Positions 29,567 to 42,308 are shown, counted from the first letter of the stretch. The stretch is 64,000 nucleotides of DNA from Lysobacter sp. BMK333-48F3 (GCF_019733395.1 NZ_JAIHOO010000001.1:4945394-5009393); one strand, 5' to 3'. The notes: generated by a model not told the origin, from the letters alone. A program made the numbers and translations.

Positions 29567-29759
29567 TTGAGGCTAGGCGTAGACAAGAGTCCGGATGATT
29601 CGGTCGATATCGCGCATGGCTTGCTCGGTTTGACTGTCCGCCGCCGTATCGGTCGGGCCCGTCCTAGATCACGCAGGCGAAGGTGGATGCGATCCATCAA
29701 ATCCAACCAGGGGGCGCCGCGCAAGCTGCGAGCGCCCTGCGAAGAGACGCACGGACGGG

Positions 29760-30110
29760 TCAGCTGCGCAGGATCTTGTCCAGCGGCTTGCCCTTGGCCA
29801 ACTCGTCGACGAGTTTGTCGAGATAGCGGATCTGGCGCATCAGCGGGTCTTCGACCTCTTCCACCCGCACGCCGCAGACCACGCCCTTGATCAGCGCGGC
29901 GTTCGGATGGATCCGCGGCGCTTGCGCGAAGAAGGTCCGGAAATCGCTGCCGCTTTGGATCTGCCGTTCCAGCCCGGCCGGGTCGTAGCCGGTCAGCCAG
30001 GCGATGATCCGGTCGACCTCGTCCTTGCTGCGGCCCTTGCGTTCGGCCTTTTGCAGATAGAGCGGATACACGCTCGCGAACGCGGTGGCGAATATTCGAT
30101 GCTGCGCCAT
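29760..30110 (-). CDS. DUF2200 family protein
   Basis: 116 residues. [33 protein letters not shown] is the family N-terminus (with the motif VYPxYxxKAERKGR), followed by IAWLTGYD and the C-terminal [16 protein letters not shown]. Small cytoplasmic protein of unknown function found widely in proteobacteria. GGAGG lies 7 bases before ATG 30110; the ATG two codons earlier is too close to it. It follows the DUF1801 gene by 88 bp on the same strand. Confidence 0.9.
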   Translation of the reverse strand: MAQHRIFATAFASVYPLYLQKAERKGRSKDEVDRIIAWLTGYDPAGLERQIQSGSDFRTFFAQAPRIHPNAALIKGVVCGVRVEEVEDPLMRQIRYLDKLVDELAKGKPLDKILRS

Positions 30111-30198
30111 GTCCATGCCTCCATCGATGCGGTGCTGCGCACGCCCGCGCACGGACCGGGCCGGGCCGCGCGGCTGGTCGGCCGCACGGCAGTCGCGC

Positions 30199-30603
30199 TC
30201 AGGTCCGGGCGGGAACATGCTGCAGCCATTGGCGCAGGATGGCCTTGAGCGCATCGGCCTGCGCGTCCACCTCGCCGGGCCGGGTGAAACTCACGCAGGC
30301 CCGGTCCGGCCCCAACCATTGCAGCAGGCCCGCCGGGTCGTCGATCGCATCCGGCGGCATGAGGCTTTTCTTCGCGCCCAGATGGAGGATCAACTGCAGC
30401 GGCACCTTGCCGTTGAGGCGCAGGGTGGCGAAGTGTTCGCCGGCATGGAAGCTCGGCGCGTTCCACTTGATCTCCTCGCCGATGCCCGGCCCGAGCGAAC
30501 GGATCGTTCGCCGCAGCGCCTCGACCTCCGGCTGGAGCGGGGGCGCGAGCGCCGCGACGAAAGCATCGACGGACGCCGCGGGTTTGGGCTTGGGACTGGC
30601 CAT
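30199..30603 (-). CDS. DUF1801 family protein
   Basis: 134 residues. The hallmark [11 protein letters not shown] (about residues 43-53) and the later strand [10 protein letters not shown] with [17 protein letters not shown] place it in DUF1801 (YdhG-like fold). Cytoplasmic, function unknown. AGGAGG precedes ATG 30603 by 5 bases. It forms a likely small operon with the DUF2200 gene. Confidence 0.9.
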   Translation of the reverse strand: MASPKPKPAASVDAFVAALAPPLQPEVEALRRTIRSLGPGIGEEIKWNAPSFHAGEHFATLRLNGKVPLQLILHLGAKKSLMPPDAIDDPAGLLQWLGPDRACVSFTRPGEVDAQADALKAILRQWLQHVPART

Positions 30604-30784
30604 ATTCCCTCCTGGACGGCCGACGCAGGTCGAGCGGTCGGTCTGGGCCGGCAGCGGCGCCGTGCGGGCGCCGGCCGCCGGTTCGGTGCCGGCCCCAGAG
30701 TACCCGGTCGCGCAACGGATGTCGGTTTGCGATCGAAGCGGGCGCCAGCGCGCTTCGATCGGCGCCGGAGCGTCGCTCGCCGGA

Positions 30785-31438
30785 TCAGCGCGGGGGTTCG
30801 AGTTCCGGGATGACCGCCGCGGCCAACGGCGCGAGCACCGACCAGCCGAGGGTCGCATACAGGCTGCGGCCCTCGTCCGTCGCGACCAGCAGCTGCGGCG
30901 TGGCCGCGGACCGCTTCGCCGCGCCGAGCGCGATCATCACCGCGACGCCCAAGCCTTTGCGCCGGTGCGCCGGCGCGGTTTCGATCCGGTCGTAGACGAA
31001 GACCTCATCGGTTTCCGCCGCGCAACCGCTTGCGGCCAACTCGCCGTCGGGGGCGAAGACGCTGGCCCGCGCGACCGGACCGACCCGGTCCACCTGTACC
31101 CGGTAGCCGTCCGGCAGCGGCCTGGTATCCGCGCTGGCGGCGCTGGCGAGCATGAAATAGTTGATCGGCTGGATTTGCCAACGCGCCGGCAGCGCGCTGC
31201 GCAGTTCCTCGTCGGTGCCGCACAGCTTCAGGTAATGCCGCGGCGCGACGATCTCGTCGGCGACGGCACGCAGACCGTCGCATAGCTGCGGGAACACCCA
31301 GCGCTTGGTTTCCTTTTCCGAATGGGTATCCACCCGGAAGCCGCCGCGATCGAGGACCGGTGGCGGCGAGCCGCGGCCGATGGAATGCGCGGCCTGCCAG
31401 GCGAGAACGAGCTTCGGATCGATGCGGGATGAGGTCAT
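30785..31438 (-). CDS. GNAT-family N-acetyltransferase
   Basis: 217 residues from ATG 31438. The C-terminal half holds the GNAT core: VARASVFAPDGELAASGCA, VYDRIETAPAHRRKGLG (acetyl-CoA pyrophosphate loop RRKGLG, about residue 160) and LLVATDEGRSLYATLGW. The N-terminal half (MTSSRIDPKLVLAWQAAHSIGRG) is shared by a group of GNAT proteins of unknown substrate. Monocistronic. Confidence 0.87.
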   Translation of the reverse strand: MTSSRIDPKLVLAWQAAHSIGRGSPPPVLDRGGFRVDTHSEKETKRWVFPQLCDGLRAVADEIVAPRHYLKLCGTDEELRSALPARWQIQPINYFMLASAASADTRPLPDGYRVQVDRVGPVARASVFAPDGELAASGCAAETDEVFVYDRIETAPAHRRKGLGVAVMIALGAAKRSAATPQLLVATDEGRSLYATLGWSVLAPLAAAVIPELEPPR

Positions 31439-31790
31439 GAGGGATAAGTGGAGGTGCGCGAAAAGAAGGCGCGCTCCGGCGATCACACTGTCGTGCCGAT
31501 CGGCTCCCGGCCGCGCGCCGCCGTGGTTCGCGACTAGAGCATCGTTCCGTCTCAGCAGCCAAGACGGCCGCCGCGGCCGAGTCCGAAGGACAGCCCGGGC
31601 AAACCGCCGCAGGACGCATTGCGCTCATACCCCGCAGAGCGCACCGTGCGGAACGCATCACGTACGCGCGCCATCGCAACGAATGCCGCAAGCGCAGGGA
31701 ACCTCCTGCATCGCGTTCGTTCGTTGGCTAGCTAGTTACCGCCCGCCGCAACCGCGCCGGCCGGCGCGCGCCTCGCGCGATAAGGACGGA
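31439..31790. other. Gap between the tRNA operon and the GNAT gene
   Basis: About 350 bp with moderate G+C. It must carry the promoter of the GNAT gene. No frame is convincing and no repeat was noticed. Confidence 0.4.
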
Positions 31791-31825
31791 CAAAGAAAAA
31801 GCCCCAGCGTTTCCGCTGGGGCTTT
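31791..31825 (-). terminator. Terminator of the tRNA operon
   Basis: The 12-bp stem AAAGCCCCAGCG/CGCTGGGGCTTT with a TTTC loop is followed on the minus strand by TTTTTCTTTG. It lies 8 bases after the 3' end of tRNA-Lys. Confidence 0.92.
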
Positions 31826-31832
31826 CCGGGAT

Positions 31833-31908
31833 TGGTGGGCCGTCAAGGATTCGAACCTTGGACCTATTGATTAAGAGTCAACTGCTCTACCAACTGAGCT
31901 AACGGCCC
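31833..31908 (-). tRNA. tRNA-Lys(CTT)
   Basis: 76 bases with encoded CCA: acceptor GGGCCGT/ACGGCCC, anticodon loop CTCTTAA (anticodon CTT), and T-arm CAAGGTTCGAATCCTTG. Last gene of the four-tRNA operon. Confidence 0.97.
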
Positions 31909-31995
31909 GGTGAAGCTAGGAGCGAAATGATACACCAGTATTTCGCACCGCACAACAACTTCAAATTACTGCATTACCGCGTACTGCCATGCAAC

Positions 31996-32073
31996 TGGGG
32001 TGGCTGAGGGGACTCGAACCCCCGACATCTGGAATCACAATCCAGTACTCTAACCAACTGAGCTACAGCCACC
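31996..32073 (-). tRNA. tRNA-His(GTG)
   Basis: 78 bases including the extra 5' G typical of tRNA-His and the encoded CCA after discriminator C73. The anticodon loop is TTGTGAT with anticodon GTG; the T-arm is GGGGGTTCGAGTCCCC. Confidence 0.97.
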
Positions 32074-32122
32074 ATAAAACGTTCGGAACGCACCGCCATT
32101 CGGCCCACGTTCCACTGCGATT

Positions 32123-32199
32123 TGGCGCGCCCGGCAGGAATCGAACCTGCAACCACCGGCTTAGAAGGCCGGTGCTCTATCCGGTTGAGCTACGGGCGC
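32123..32199 (-). tRNA. tRNA-Arg(TCT)
   Basis: 77 bases with encoded CCA: acceptor GCGCCCG/CGGGCGC, discriminator G, anticodon loop CTTCTAA (anticodon TCT), and T-arm GCAGGTTCGATTCCTGC. Confidence 0.97.
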
Positions 32200-32238
32200 C
32201 AGTCGAACAATCTTAACTGACGGCCGGCCTGGGACGGA

Positions 32239-32315
32239 TGGTCGGGGCAGAGGGATTCGAACCCACGACATCCAGCTCCCAAAGCTGGCGCTCTACCAGG
32301 CTGAGCTATACCCCG
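32239..32315 (-). tRNA. tRNA-Pro(TGG)
   Basis: 77 bases with encoded CCA: acceptor CGGGGTA/TGCCCCG, anticodon loop TTTGGGA (anticodon TGG), and T-arm GTGGGTTCGAATCCC. First gene of the Pro-Arg-His-Lys operon. Confidence 0.97.
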
Positions 32316-32353
32316 AAGGGACTTCCTAGGCACGCCAATGCCGCGAAAGGCCG

Positions 32354-32385
32354 CATAGTGTGGTCGGCGATGCGGTCCGTGTCAA
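32354..32385 (-). promoter_or_regulatory. Candidate promoter of the tRNA operon
   Basis: On the minus strand a perfect -35 hexamer TTGACA (32380-32385) lies about 65 bases upstream of tRNA-Pro. The best -10-like sequence is CACTATG near 32354-32360, giving a long spacer (about 19-20 bases), followed by a GC-rich discriminator as in stable-RNA promoters. Confidence 0.45.
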
Positions 32386-32591
32386 TCGTCTCGACGCATT
32401 CCGAAACGCACGCCGAACCGACCGGGTTCGCAGCACTCGTTTCGGGCATCGCCGCCTTGGCCGAATCCGGCGGCGCGGCTGGGCCCGCCGTCCGGCCGAT
32501 CCGGCCTCCGCCGGCCCCGTGTATGCTTCGGCGGTCGGCCGGTCTCCCGCGCCGCGCCCTATCCAGCGATACGTTTCCCAAGGAGCAACAC

Positions 32592-33350
32592 ATGCGCAGC
32601 GGCAATCCCGCATTGAAGGAATCGACCTTCCTCGACCTCGGCAGCGGCGCCGTCGTGCGCGGCAGCGACCAGGCGATGACCCTGAACGGCACGGTCAACA
32701 AGACCGGCATCCTGCTGCTGCTGACGGTGCTGACCGCTTCCTTCGCCTGGAACCAGATCCAGATCACCCCGCAGGGCGCGGTGGGCGCCACGCCCTACCT
32801 GCTCGGCGGCGCGATCGGCGGCCTGATCCTGGCCCTGATCACCAGCTTCAAGCACGCCTGGGCGCCGGTCACCGCGCCGCTGTACGCGCTGGTCGAGGGC
32901 TTCTTCCTCGGCGCGATCTCCTCGATGTTCGAGGCCCGCTTCCCGGGCATCGTGATCCAGGCGGTGATGCTGACCTTCGGCACCATGTTCGCGCTGCTGT
33001 TCGCCTACCGTTCCGGCCTGATCAAGGCGACCGAGAACTTCAAGCTCGGCGTGGCCGCGGCCACCGGCGGCATCTTCCTGATCTACCTGGTCAGCATGGT
33101 GCTGCGCCTGTTCAACATCAACATCCCCTACATCCACGAGTCCGGCATCATCGGCATCGGCTTCAGCCTGTTCGTGGTCGTGGTCGCCGCGCTGAACCTG
33201 GTGTTGGATTTCGACTTCATCGAAACCGGCGTCGAGCGCGGCGCGCCCAAGCACATGGAGTGGTACGCGGCGTTCGGCCTGATGGTCACCCTGGTGTGGC
33301 TGTACGTCGAGTTCCTGCGCCTGCTGTCGAAGCTGCAGTCGCGCAACTGA
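32592..33350 (+). CDS. Bax inhibitor-1/YccA family membrane protein
   Basis: 252 residues with seven predicted membrane helices from about residue 45 onward (ILLLLTVLTASFAWN, LLGGAIGGLILALIT, APLYALVEGFFLGAISSMFE, AVMLTFGTMFALLFAY and three more). The GFFLGAIS segment and the C-terminal Asp pair in LDFDFIETG are the family features proposed to form the pH-sensitive calcium gate. YccA-type proteins modulate FtsH; others are calcium leak channels. AAGGAG lies 7 bases before ATG 32592. Divergent from the tRNA operon; a strong terminator follows. Confidence 0.94.
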   Translation: MRSGNPALKESTFLDLGSGAVVRGSDQAMTLNGTVNKTGILLLLTVLTASFAWNQIQITPQGAVGATPYLLGGAIGGLILALITSFKHAWAPVTAPLYALVEGFFLGAISSMFEARFPGIVIQAVMLTFGTMFALLFAYRSGLIKATENFKLGVAAATGGIFLIYLVSMVLRLFNINIPYIHESGIIGIGFSLFVVVVAALNLVLDFDFIETGVERGAPKHMEWYAAFGLMVTLVWLYVEFLRLLSKLQSRN

Positions 33351-33371
33351 TCCGGCCGCATCGGTCGGGCA

Positions 33372-33402
33372 GAAAGGGGCGCCACGGCGCCCCTTTCTTT
33401 TT
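33372..33402 (+). terminator. Terminator of the Bax-inhibitor-1 gene
   Basis: The stem GAAAGGGGCGCC/GGCGCCCCTTTC is followed by TTTTT. It lies 21 bases after the stop codon. Confidence 0.9.
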
Positions 33403-33430
33403 GCCCCTTCGAGAGCGTCCGCGGCGGATA

Positions 33431-33461
33431 CGAAAACGGCGCCTCGCGGGCGCCGTTTTCG
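33431..33461. terminator. Hairpin terminator before the convergent rsfS end
   Basis: The 13-bp stem CGAAAACGGCGCC/GGCGCCGTTTTCG has a TCGCG loop and built-in T/A runs, so it can act on either strand. It lies 30 bases beyond the rsfS stop codon. Confidence 0.75.
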
Positions 33462-33491
33462 CGATCGGGCGACGGGCGCCCGCTGCGGAAC

Positions 33492-33926
33492 TCAGAAGCG
33501 GTCGTCGTCCTGGATCTCGAACTCGCCTTCGATGCCTTCCTTCGCCGGCGGCTGGTCGCCGACCGTCCACAGGCGCTCGAGCGCGTAGAACTCGCGCACC
33601 CGCGGCAGCATGACGTGGACGACGACGTCGCCGAGGTCGACCAGCACCCACTCCGCCTCGCGCTCGCCTTCCACGCCCAGCGGCATGACGTCGAGGTTCT
33701 TGGCGAACTTCACCACTTCGTCGGCGATCGACTTGACGTGGCGGGTCGAGGTGCCCGAGGCGATCACCATGTAGTCGGTGACGCTGCTCTTGCCGCGCAC
33801 ATCGATTTCCACGACATCCTTGGCCTTGAGTTCTTCCACCGCGGCATGGACCGTCTTGAGCAGCAGCTCGGTCGGCGGCGGCGGGTTCGGCAGCTGGGTC
33901 TTGATGACTTGGGCTTGGCTGGTCAA
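33492..33926 (-). CDS. rsfS: Ribosomal silencing factor RsfS
   Basis: Binds uL14 and blocks subunit joining in starvation. It has 144 residues when started at TTG 33926 ([13 protein letters not shown]), the only initiator that keeps the whole domain; no ATG or GTG exists at the N-terminus, and the in-frame extension beyond enters the intergenic region. Core motifs [27 protein letters not shown] and [19 protein letters not shown] (split) are intact, and a C-terminal acidic tail ([12 protein letters not shown]) is longer than in E. coli. It lies 34 bp after nadD. Confidence 0.93.
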   Translation of the reverse strand: MTSQAQVIKTQLPNPPPPTELLLKTVHAAVEELKAKDVVEIDVRGKSSVTDYMVIASGTSTRHVKSIADEVVKFAKNLDVMPLGVEGEREAEWVLVDLGDVVVHVMLPRVREFYALERLWTVGDQPPAKEGIEGEFEIQDDDRF

Positions 33927-33960
33927 GGGACGATCGGCTCTGTCTTCGGATGTGCCGGGA

Positions 33961-34635
33961 TTATACCGGAGCGTCGGGAACGGCCACGTCATAGAGCCCG
34001 TGCCGCTCGATGTAGGCGGCCACCGGCGGCGGCACCAGGTCCGCCCAGGGCTCGCCGGCGGCGATCCGGGCGCGAACCTGACTGGCCGATTCAGCCTGCA
34101 ACGGCTGGCGCAGGCGATAGACCCGGCCGGCCGGAGCCTGGCGCAGCGCGTCCACCGATGCCGTCTCGCGTCCGGCTGCGAACGGAATCCGCTCGGCCTC
34201 CAGCGGGCTGCCGGGGCGTTCGGCAATAACAAAATGGGCCAGATCGAACAGCGCCTGCCATTCGCGCCACTGCGGCAGGTCGAGGAAGCTGTCGGCGCCG
34301 ACCAGCAGCGCCAGCGGCCGCGCCGCACCGACCTCGGCGCGGACCTCGCGCAGGGTTTCGACCGTGTACGAGCGGCCGTCGCGGCGCAGCTCGCGCCGGT
34401 CGACCACCAGGCCGGGTTCGCCGGCCACGGCCAGGTCGAGCATGCGCGCGCGATGCGCGGCGCTGGCGCCCGGCACCGCGCGATGCGGCGGATCGGCGGC
34501 CGGCATCAGCCGCACCTGCGCGGCCAGCGCGTCGCGCGCGGCGCAGGCGATGGCCAGGTGGCCGTCGTGGATCGGATCGAAAGTGCCGCCGTAGAACACC
34601 AGCAGATCGGCTTCGCCGTCGTTCGCCGCACGCAT
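33961..34635 (-). CDS. nadD: Nicotinate-nucleotide adenylyltransferase
   Basis: Transfers AMP from ATP to nicotinate mononucleotide in NAD synthesis. It has 224 residues. The nucleotidyltransferase signature [12 protein letters not shown] lies at residues 16-27; [16 protein letters not shown] and the C-terminal [21 protein letters not shown] (ISSTxIR equivalent) complete it. It lies 9 bases after holA, in the leuS-lptE-holA-nadD-rsfS cluster conserved in gammaproteobacteria. Confidence 0.95.
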   Translation of the reverse strand: MRAANDGEADLLVFYGGTFDPIHDGHLAIACAARDALAAQVRLMPAADPPHRAVPGASAAHRARMLDLAVAGEPGLVVDRRELRRDGRSYTVETLREVRAEVGAARPLALLVGADSFLDLPQWREWQALFDLAHFVIAERPGSPLEAERIPFAAGRETASVDALRQAPAGRVYRLRQPLQAESASQVRARIAAGEPWADLVPPPVAAYIERHGLYDVAVPDAPV

Positions 34636-34644
34636 CGGCGGACC

Positions 34645-35691
34645 TCAGCCCGGCGACAGGGCGAGCAGGCGCAGCGCGCGCGGTTCGGCGACCGCCAGCA
34701 GCAACCGCTCCAGCGCGACCCAGGCGTCGCCGGCCTCGCGCCCCTTGGCCATGCGGTCGACCCGCCCGGCCTGGGCCAGCAACGCCTCCCAGCGGCGCGC
34801 GTCGTGGCGCTGCAGCGCGCGCCGGTACATCGGCTGCTTGGAATCCCAGATCCGTTGCGCCTTGAACTCGGCGGCGATGTTGCCGCCGCGCGCGTTGACC
34901 CGGGCCAGGGCCGCGGTGCGCTGCAGTTCCATCACCACCATGCCGAGCAGTGCCGGCACCGCCTCGCCCTCGGCGCGCAGGCCGGCGAGCATGCGCGAGA
35001 CTTGCGCGCCCTGCCCGTTCATCGCCGCGTCCAGCACCCGGAACACGTCGAAGCGCGCCGCGTCGGCGACCAGCGCCTGCATGCGTTCCAGGTCCAGCGG
35101 TTGGCCGTCGGACAGCAGGGCGAGCTTGTCGACCTCCTGCGCGGCGGCGAGCAGGTTGCCCTCGACCCGGTCGGCCAGGCTTTGCACCGCCTCGCGCTCG
35201 GCGCGCAGGCCGCGCGCGCGCAGGCGGCGCTCGATCCATTCCGGCAGCTCGTGCGGCTTGATCGCCCAGGCGACGGCGACGTGGCCGATGCGGGCGATCG
35301 CCTCGCTCCACTTGCCGCCGTGCTGCTTGCTCCACTCGCCGGCGGTGACCAGCAGGCTCACGTCCTGCGGCGGGTCGGCGCAGAAATCGGCAATGACCTC
35401 GGCGCCCTCCTTGCCCGGCTTGCCGCTGGGCAGGCGCAGCTCGAGCAGGCGCCGGCTGGCGAACAGGCTGGGCGCGCGGAACGCGCCGGCCAGCGCGTTC
35501 CAGTCCGGCTCGCGCTGGTTGCCTTCGGCTTCGAACACTTCGCGTTCGCCGATGCCCTGCTTGCGCGCGGCGGCGCGCACCGCGTCGGCGGCCTCGAGCA
35601 CGCGCAGCGGCTCCGGCCCGGCGATCAGATAAGCCGGGCGCAGCGGTTCGGCGTCGAGTTGGCCGAGCAGGCGTTCGGGAGTCAGTTCCAT
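34645..35691 (-). CDS. holA: DNA polymerase III subunit delta
   Basis: Clamp-loader 'wrench' that opens the beta clamp. It has 348 residues (E. coli 343). The N-terminal YLIAGPEPLRVLEAADAVR, the EVFEAEG and SLFASRRLLELRLP segments, and the AVQSLADRVEGNLLAAAQEVDKLALL helix pair are typical. As in other delta subunits, no Walker A is present. It lies 37 bp after lptE and 9 bp before nadD, so the genes are probably cotranscribed. Confidence 0.94.
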   Translation of the reverse strand: MELTPERLLGQLDAEPLRPAYLIAGPEPLRVLEAADAVRAAARKQGIGEREVFEAEGNQREPDWNALAGAFRAPSLFASRRLLELRLPSGKPGKEGAEVIADFCADPPQDVSLLVTAGEWSKQHGGKWSEAIARIGHVAVAWAIKPHELPEWIERRLRARGLRAEREAVQSLADRVEGNLLAAAQEVDKLALLSDGQPLDLERMQALVADAARFDVFRVLDAAMNGQGAQVSRMLAGLRAEGEAVPALLGMVVMELQRTAALARVNARGGNIAAEFKAQRIWDSKQPMYRRALQRHDARRWEALLAQAGRVDRMAKGREAGDAWVALERLLLAVAEPRALRLLALSPG

Positions 35692-35728
35692 GATCGGCGA
35701 TGCCTCATCGGCGCGAGCCGGGCGCCGC

Positions 35729-36250
35729 TCAGCGCCGCTCGCTGACCGCGCCGACTCGGCGCAGCACCGCGGCGCTCATTTCGCGACGCAGCTCGCGCAT
35801 CAGGATTTCGCGCTCGCCCTCGGTGCCGATCGCGTTGACCGGGTTGGCGACGTAGTCGCGCGCCAGCTCCACGCTCTGTCGCGGCAGCAGCGCCGAGCCG
35901 TCGGCCTTGCGCAGTTCGAACACCACCGCGTAGCGCAGGGTGTACTCCTGCACGCGGCCGAGTTCGTCGAGCGCGGCCGGGGTGTCGCCCCAGCGCTCGG
36001 ACATCAGGTCGAGCACCGCGACTTCGCTGCTGTCCGCGGTCGCCGGCACCGCGCCGGCGCGGGTCAGGGCCTGGGCCAGCGATTCGGCCAAGGGGCTGTA
36101 GCGGTCGGAGGAGACCACCCGCACCGGACCGAGGTCGGGCGGCAGGGTCAGGGCCTGGCGCAACTGGAAGCCGCAGGCCGACAGGGCCAGCACCGCGGCC
36201 GCGAGCGAAGTGCGCACGGCGGCGCGCAGAAAGGGGGAGCGAGGCGTCAT
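35729..36250 (-). CDS. lptE: LPS-assembly lipoprotein LptE
   Basis: Outer-membrane lipoprotein plug of the LptD-LptE translocon that delivers lipopolysaccharide to the cell surface. It has 173 residues. The lipobox LALSAC(G) places the lipidated Cys at about residue 26, directly followed by GFQLRQALTLPP, the LptE/RlpB opening. Later segments VFELRKADG and RDYVANPVNAIGTEGERE match the family. The start is ATG 36250; the frame extends upstream without similarity. It lies between a GST gene and holA, where leuS would normally be its direct neighbour. Confidence 0.93.
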   Translation of the reverse strand: MTPRSPFLRAAVRTSLAAAVLALSACGFQLRQALTLPPDLGPVRVVSSDRYSPLAESLAQALTRAGAVPATADSSEVAVLDLMSERWGDTPAALDELGRVQEYTLRYAVVFELRKADGSALLPRQSVELARDYVANPVNAIGTEGEREILMRELRREMSAAVLRRVGAVSERR

Positions 36251-36330
36251 GGGGCAAAGTCTGGACGAGGCGGCTGCGGGCATCAATAGCGGAGCCTGAA
36301 CCGCGCCGCCTTGTCGCGCCATGGCGCGAC

Positions 36331-36984
36331 TCAGTACCGGATCTCATGCCCGGCAAACAGCGCCTGCGGGGTTTGCGCGCCGGGCAGCGCCAGCAGCCGC
36401 TGCTGCCAGGCCTGCACCGCCGGCCAGCGCTCGGCCCAGGTCCGCGCCGGGAAGCCGGCGGCTTCGGCCCAGGGCTCGACCGCGTAGAACAGGTAGCCGT
36501 TGCAGGCCACGTCGGCGATGGTCGGCGCCGCTCCGGCCAGCCACGGCGTGGCGCTGAGCTGGGCCTGCAGGCGGTCGAGGTCGGCGATCGAGCGGCGGTC
36601 GTACCAGGCCAGCACCGCCGGGTCGTAGCCGCCGAACTGGCGGCCGTAGCGCGAGTGGGCGACGTTGAGGCTGACCCGGTTGGCCTCCCAGCTCAGCCAT
36701 TCGCGCACCTGCAGGCGCTGGTCGAGATCGGCGCCGTCCAGGCGGTCCTCGCGCTCGGCCAGGTAGTCGAGGATCACGTTCGACTGGCACAGCACCCGGC
36801 CGTCGATGCGCAGCACCGGAATCTCACCGTGCGCGGCGAGCTCGCGGAACTCCTGCGAGCGTTGGTCGCGCGGGCGGCGGATGTCGACCTGGCGCTGTTC
36901 GAACTCGATCCCGAGCAGGCGCAGGGCCAGGGCGACCTTGTAGCTGAAACCGGAATCGGGGTGGCAGTAGAGGATCGGGGTCAT
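36331..36984 (-). CDS. Glutathione S-transferase family protein
   Basis: 217 residues. The thioredoxin-like N-terminal domain has YCHPDSGFSYKVALALRLLGIEF with Ser13 in the position of the catalytic residue, and GEIPVLRIDG/LCQSNVILDYLAE, the glutathione-binding Pro and Gln-Ser. The all-helical C-terminal domain follows (APTIADVACNGYLFY). It lies between leuS and lptE on the same strand, 80 bp before lptE and 362 bp after leuS, an insertion in a conserved cluster. Confidence 0.9.
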   Translation of the reverse strand: MTPILYCHPDSGFSYKVALALRLLGIEFEQRQVDIRRPRDQRSQEFRELAAHGEIPVLRIDGRVLCQSNVILDYLAEREDRLDGADLDQRLQVREWLSWEANRVSLNVAHSRYGRQFGGYDPAVLAWYDRRSIADLDRLQAQLSATPWLAGAAPTIADVACNGYLFYAVEPWAEAAGFPARTWAERWPAVQAWQQRLLALPGAQTPQALFAGHEIRY

Positions 36985-37035
36985 GGCGGGCGGGTCGGAG
37001 ATGGGGTTGGGGATGAGGGTGGGAGTAAGAGCGGA

Positions 37036-37210
37036 GCAAATCCCCCCTGCCCCCCTTTTTCAAAGGGGGGAACAGCAACCGCAACAGCGCCAGCAACGGC
37101 AACAGCCAACAGCAACACGACAACAGCCAACGGCGCCAGCGCCAGCTACGACAACGATGCACCCACCTACCGGGTTCCCCCCTTTGAAAAAGGGGGGCCA
37201 GGGGGGATTT
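37036..37210. repeat. Long inverted repeat around a CAACAG-rich spacer
   Basis: The left arm AAATCCCCCCTGCCCCCCTT and onward (37039-37071) and the right arm ending GGGGGGATTT (37169-37210) are inverted copies of each other, about 35-38 bp with few mismatches, separated by about 100 bp full of CAACAGC/GCAACAGC short repeats. This AAATCCCCC...TTTGAAAAAGGGGGG type is a dispersed element in Xanthomonadaceae. It lies in the leuS-GST gap. Confidence 0.85.
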
Positions 37211-37301
37211 GCCTTGCGCTGTTGCCTTGCGCTGTTGCCTTGCGCTTTTGCCTTGCGCTTTTGCCTTGCGCTCTTGCCTTGCGCTCTTGCCTTGCGCTCT
37301 T
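37211..37301. repeat. 13-bp minisatellite, seven copies
   Basis: GCCTTGCGCTGTT x2, GCCTTGCGCTTTT x2 and GCCTTGCGCTCTT x3 lie head to tail without gaps. The copies differ only at position 11 and are grouped by type, the pattern left by recent stepwise duplication. The unit is not a multiple of three and lies just downstream of leuS (stop at 37347). Confidence 0.95.
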
Positions 37302-37346
37302 CCCTACTCCGTCGCCTCCCGCTCCGCGCTTGCGGCTTCGAAGCGG

Positions 37347-40154
<2,808 letters not shown>

Positions 40155-40316
40155 CTACCGCAGCGCACAAACCGCCGCCATGCGCGGCGCGGCGCGAGCC
40201 GGGCCTTTTTTGCCGGTCTAGGTCCCGCCGACCATGACTCTTGGCATCGGCCGCGGCCGCCGGGGCCTGGGTAGGATCGGGCCTTTCTCCGCCCCTTCCG
40301 CACCGGAAAACCGCCC

Positions 40317-41624
<1,308 letters not shown>

Positions 41625-41630
41625 CTTCTA

Positions 41631-41672
41631 AGGGACGGAGGGGGTTAAGCCCGCTTAACCCCCTCCGTCCCT
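41631..41672. repeat. Perfect 19-bp palindrome with 4-base loop
   Basis: AGGGACGGAGGGGGTTAAG (41631-41649) and its exact complement (41654-41672) with a CCCG loop, just after the amidohydrolase stop codon and 33 bases before the convergent gene end. There is no T-run, so it is an imperfect candidate for a bidirectional terminator or a mobile palindromic repeat. Confidence 0.85.
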
Positions 41673-41705
41673 GTCGCGGCCCCGCTCCGCTTCGATAGCG
41701 CTGGG

Positions 41706-42308
41706 CTAAGGCCTGGCCTGACCGACGTCGCCGATGCGCGTATCGGTCGCGATCCAGTTGACCTCCCAGCTGCGCCCGCCGTCTTCCGAGTACGCCTGCT
41801 CGAACCGCGCGGTGTCGGCGGCGATGCGGGTGATGACGAAGCGGACCAGCACGGCCTTGCCGTCGAGGTCCTCCTGCCCGTAGAACTCGCCGCGCCCCAA
41901 GCGGAAGCCGCCATGGACCGGAGACGTCAACGCGCCATTGCGCAGGCTGGCGTAGTGCAGATTCCACTGCCGCACCTGCGGGTTGTACAGGCGCAGGTTC
42001 AAGCCCTCGATCTGCCCCGCCGCCCCCTGCACGCGCAGCTCGACCAGGTTGGCGCGCCCGCCCATCACCTTGCGCACGACGCTGGTGCCGGAGTACTCCA
42101 GCCACTCCTGCGACCCCGACAGCGGGTTCGCCAGCCTGCGTAATTCGGTTCTCCACACGCCGATCTCCCAGTCGAAATCGTGCTGGCCGTCACTGGGCAA
42201 AGCCTGGGCCACGCCATGCCGCGGCGACTGTTGCGCGATCGCGTTCGGCGCCAGCAGCGCGATCGCCAGGCAGGCACGGCCGATCCATTTCGATCCCTTG
42301 CGTTGCAT
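41706..42308 (-). CDS. Secreted protein, DUF1579-like
   Basis: 200 residues from ATG 42308. The signal peptide MQRKGSKWIGRACLAIALLAPNAIA is cleaved after AIA. The remainder is a beta-rich single domain beginning HDFDWEIGVWRTELRRL, then WLEYSGTSVVRKVMGGRANLVELRV and YSEDGGRSWEVNWIATDTRI, resembling the DUF1579 lipocalin-like family, function unknown. It is divergent from an HxlR regulator with only 51 bp between starts, so the regulator probably acts on the shared promoter. Confidence 0.8.
   Translation of the reverse strand: MQRKGSKWIGRACLAIALLAPNAIAQQSPRHGVAQALPSDGQHDFDWEIGVWRTELRRLANPLSGSQEWLEYSGTSVVRKVMGGRANLVELRVQGAAGQIEGLNLRLYNPQVRQWNLHYASLRNGALTSPVHGGFRLGRGEFYGQEDLDGKAVLVRFVITRIAADTARFEQAYSEDGGRSWEVNWIATDTRIGDVGQARP

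Noticed and set aside
29574..29759. Frame reading MDRIHLRLRDLGRARPIRRR and a second one ending DIDRIIRTLVYA
   Set aside because: The two pieces lie in different frames and neither has a start or homology I recognise; it could be a decayed gene but cannot be supported.
41631..41672. Considered as an operator or attachment site
   Set aside because: Position at the 3' ends of two convergent genes fits a terminator-like or repeat role better; no integrase is near.
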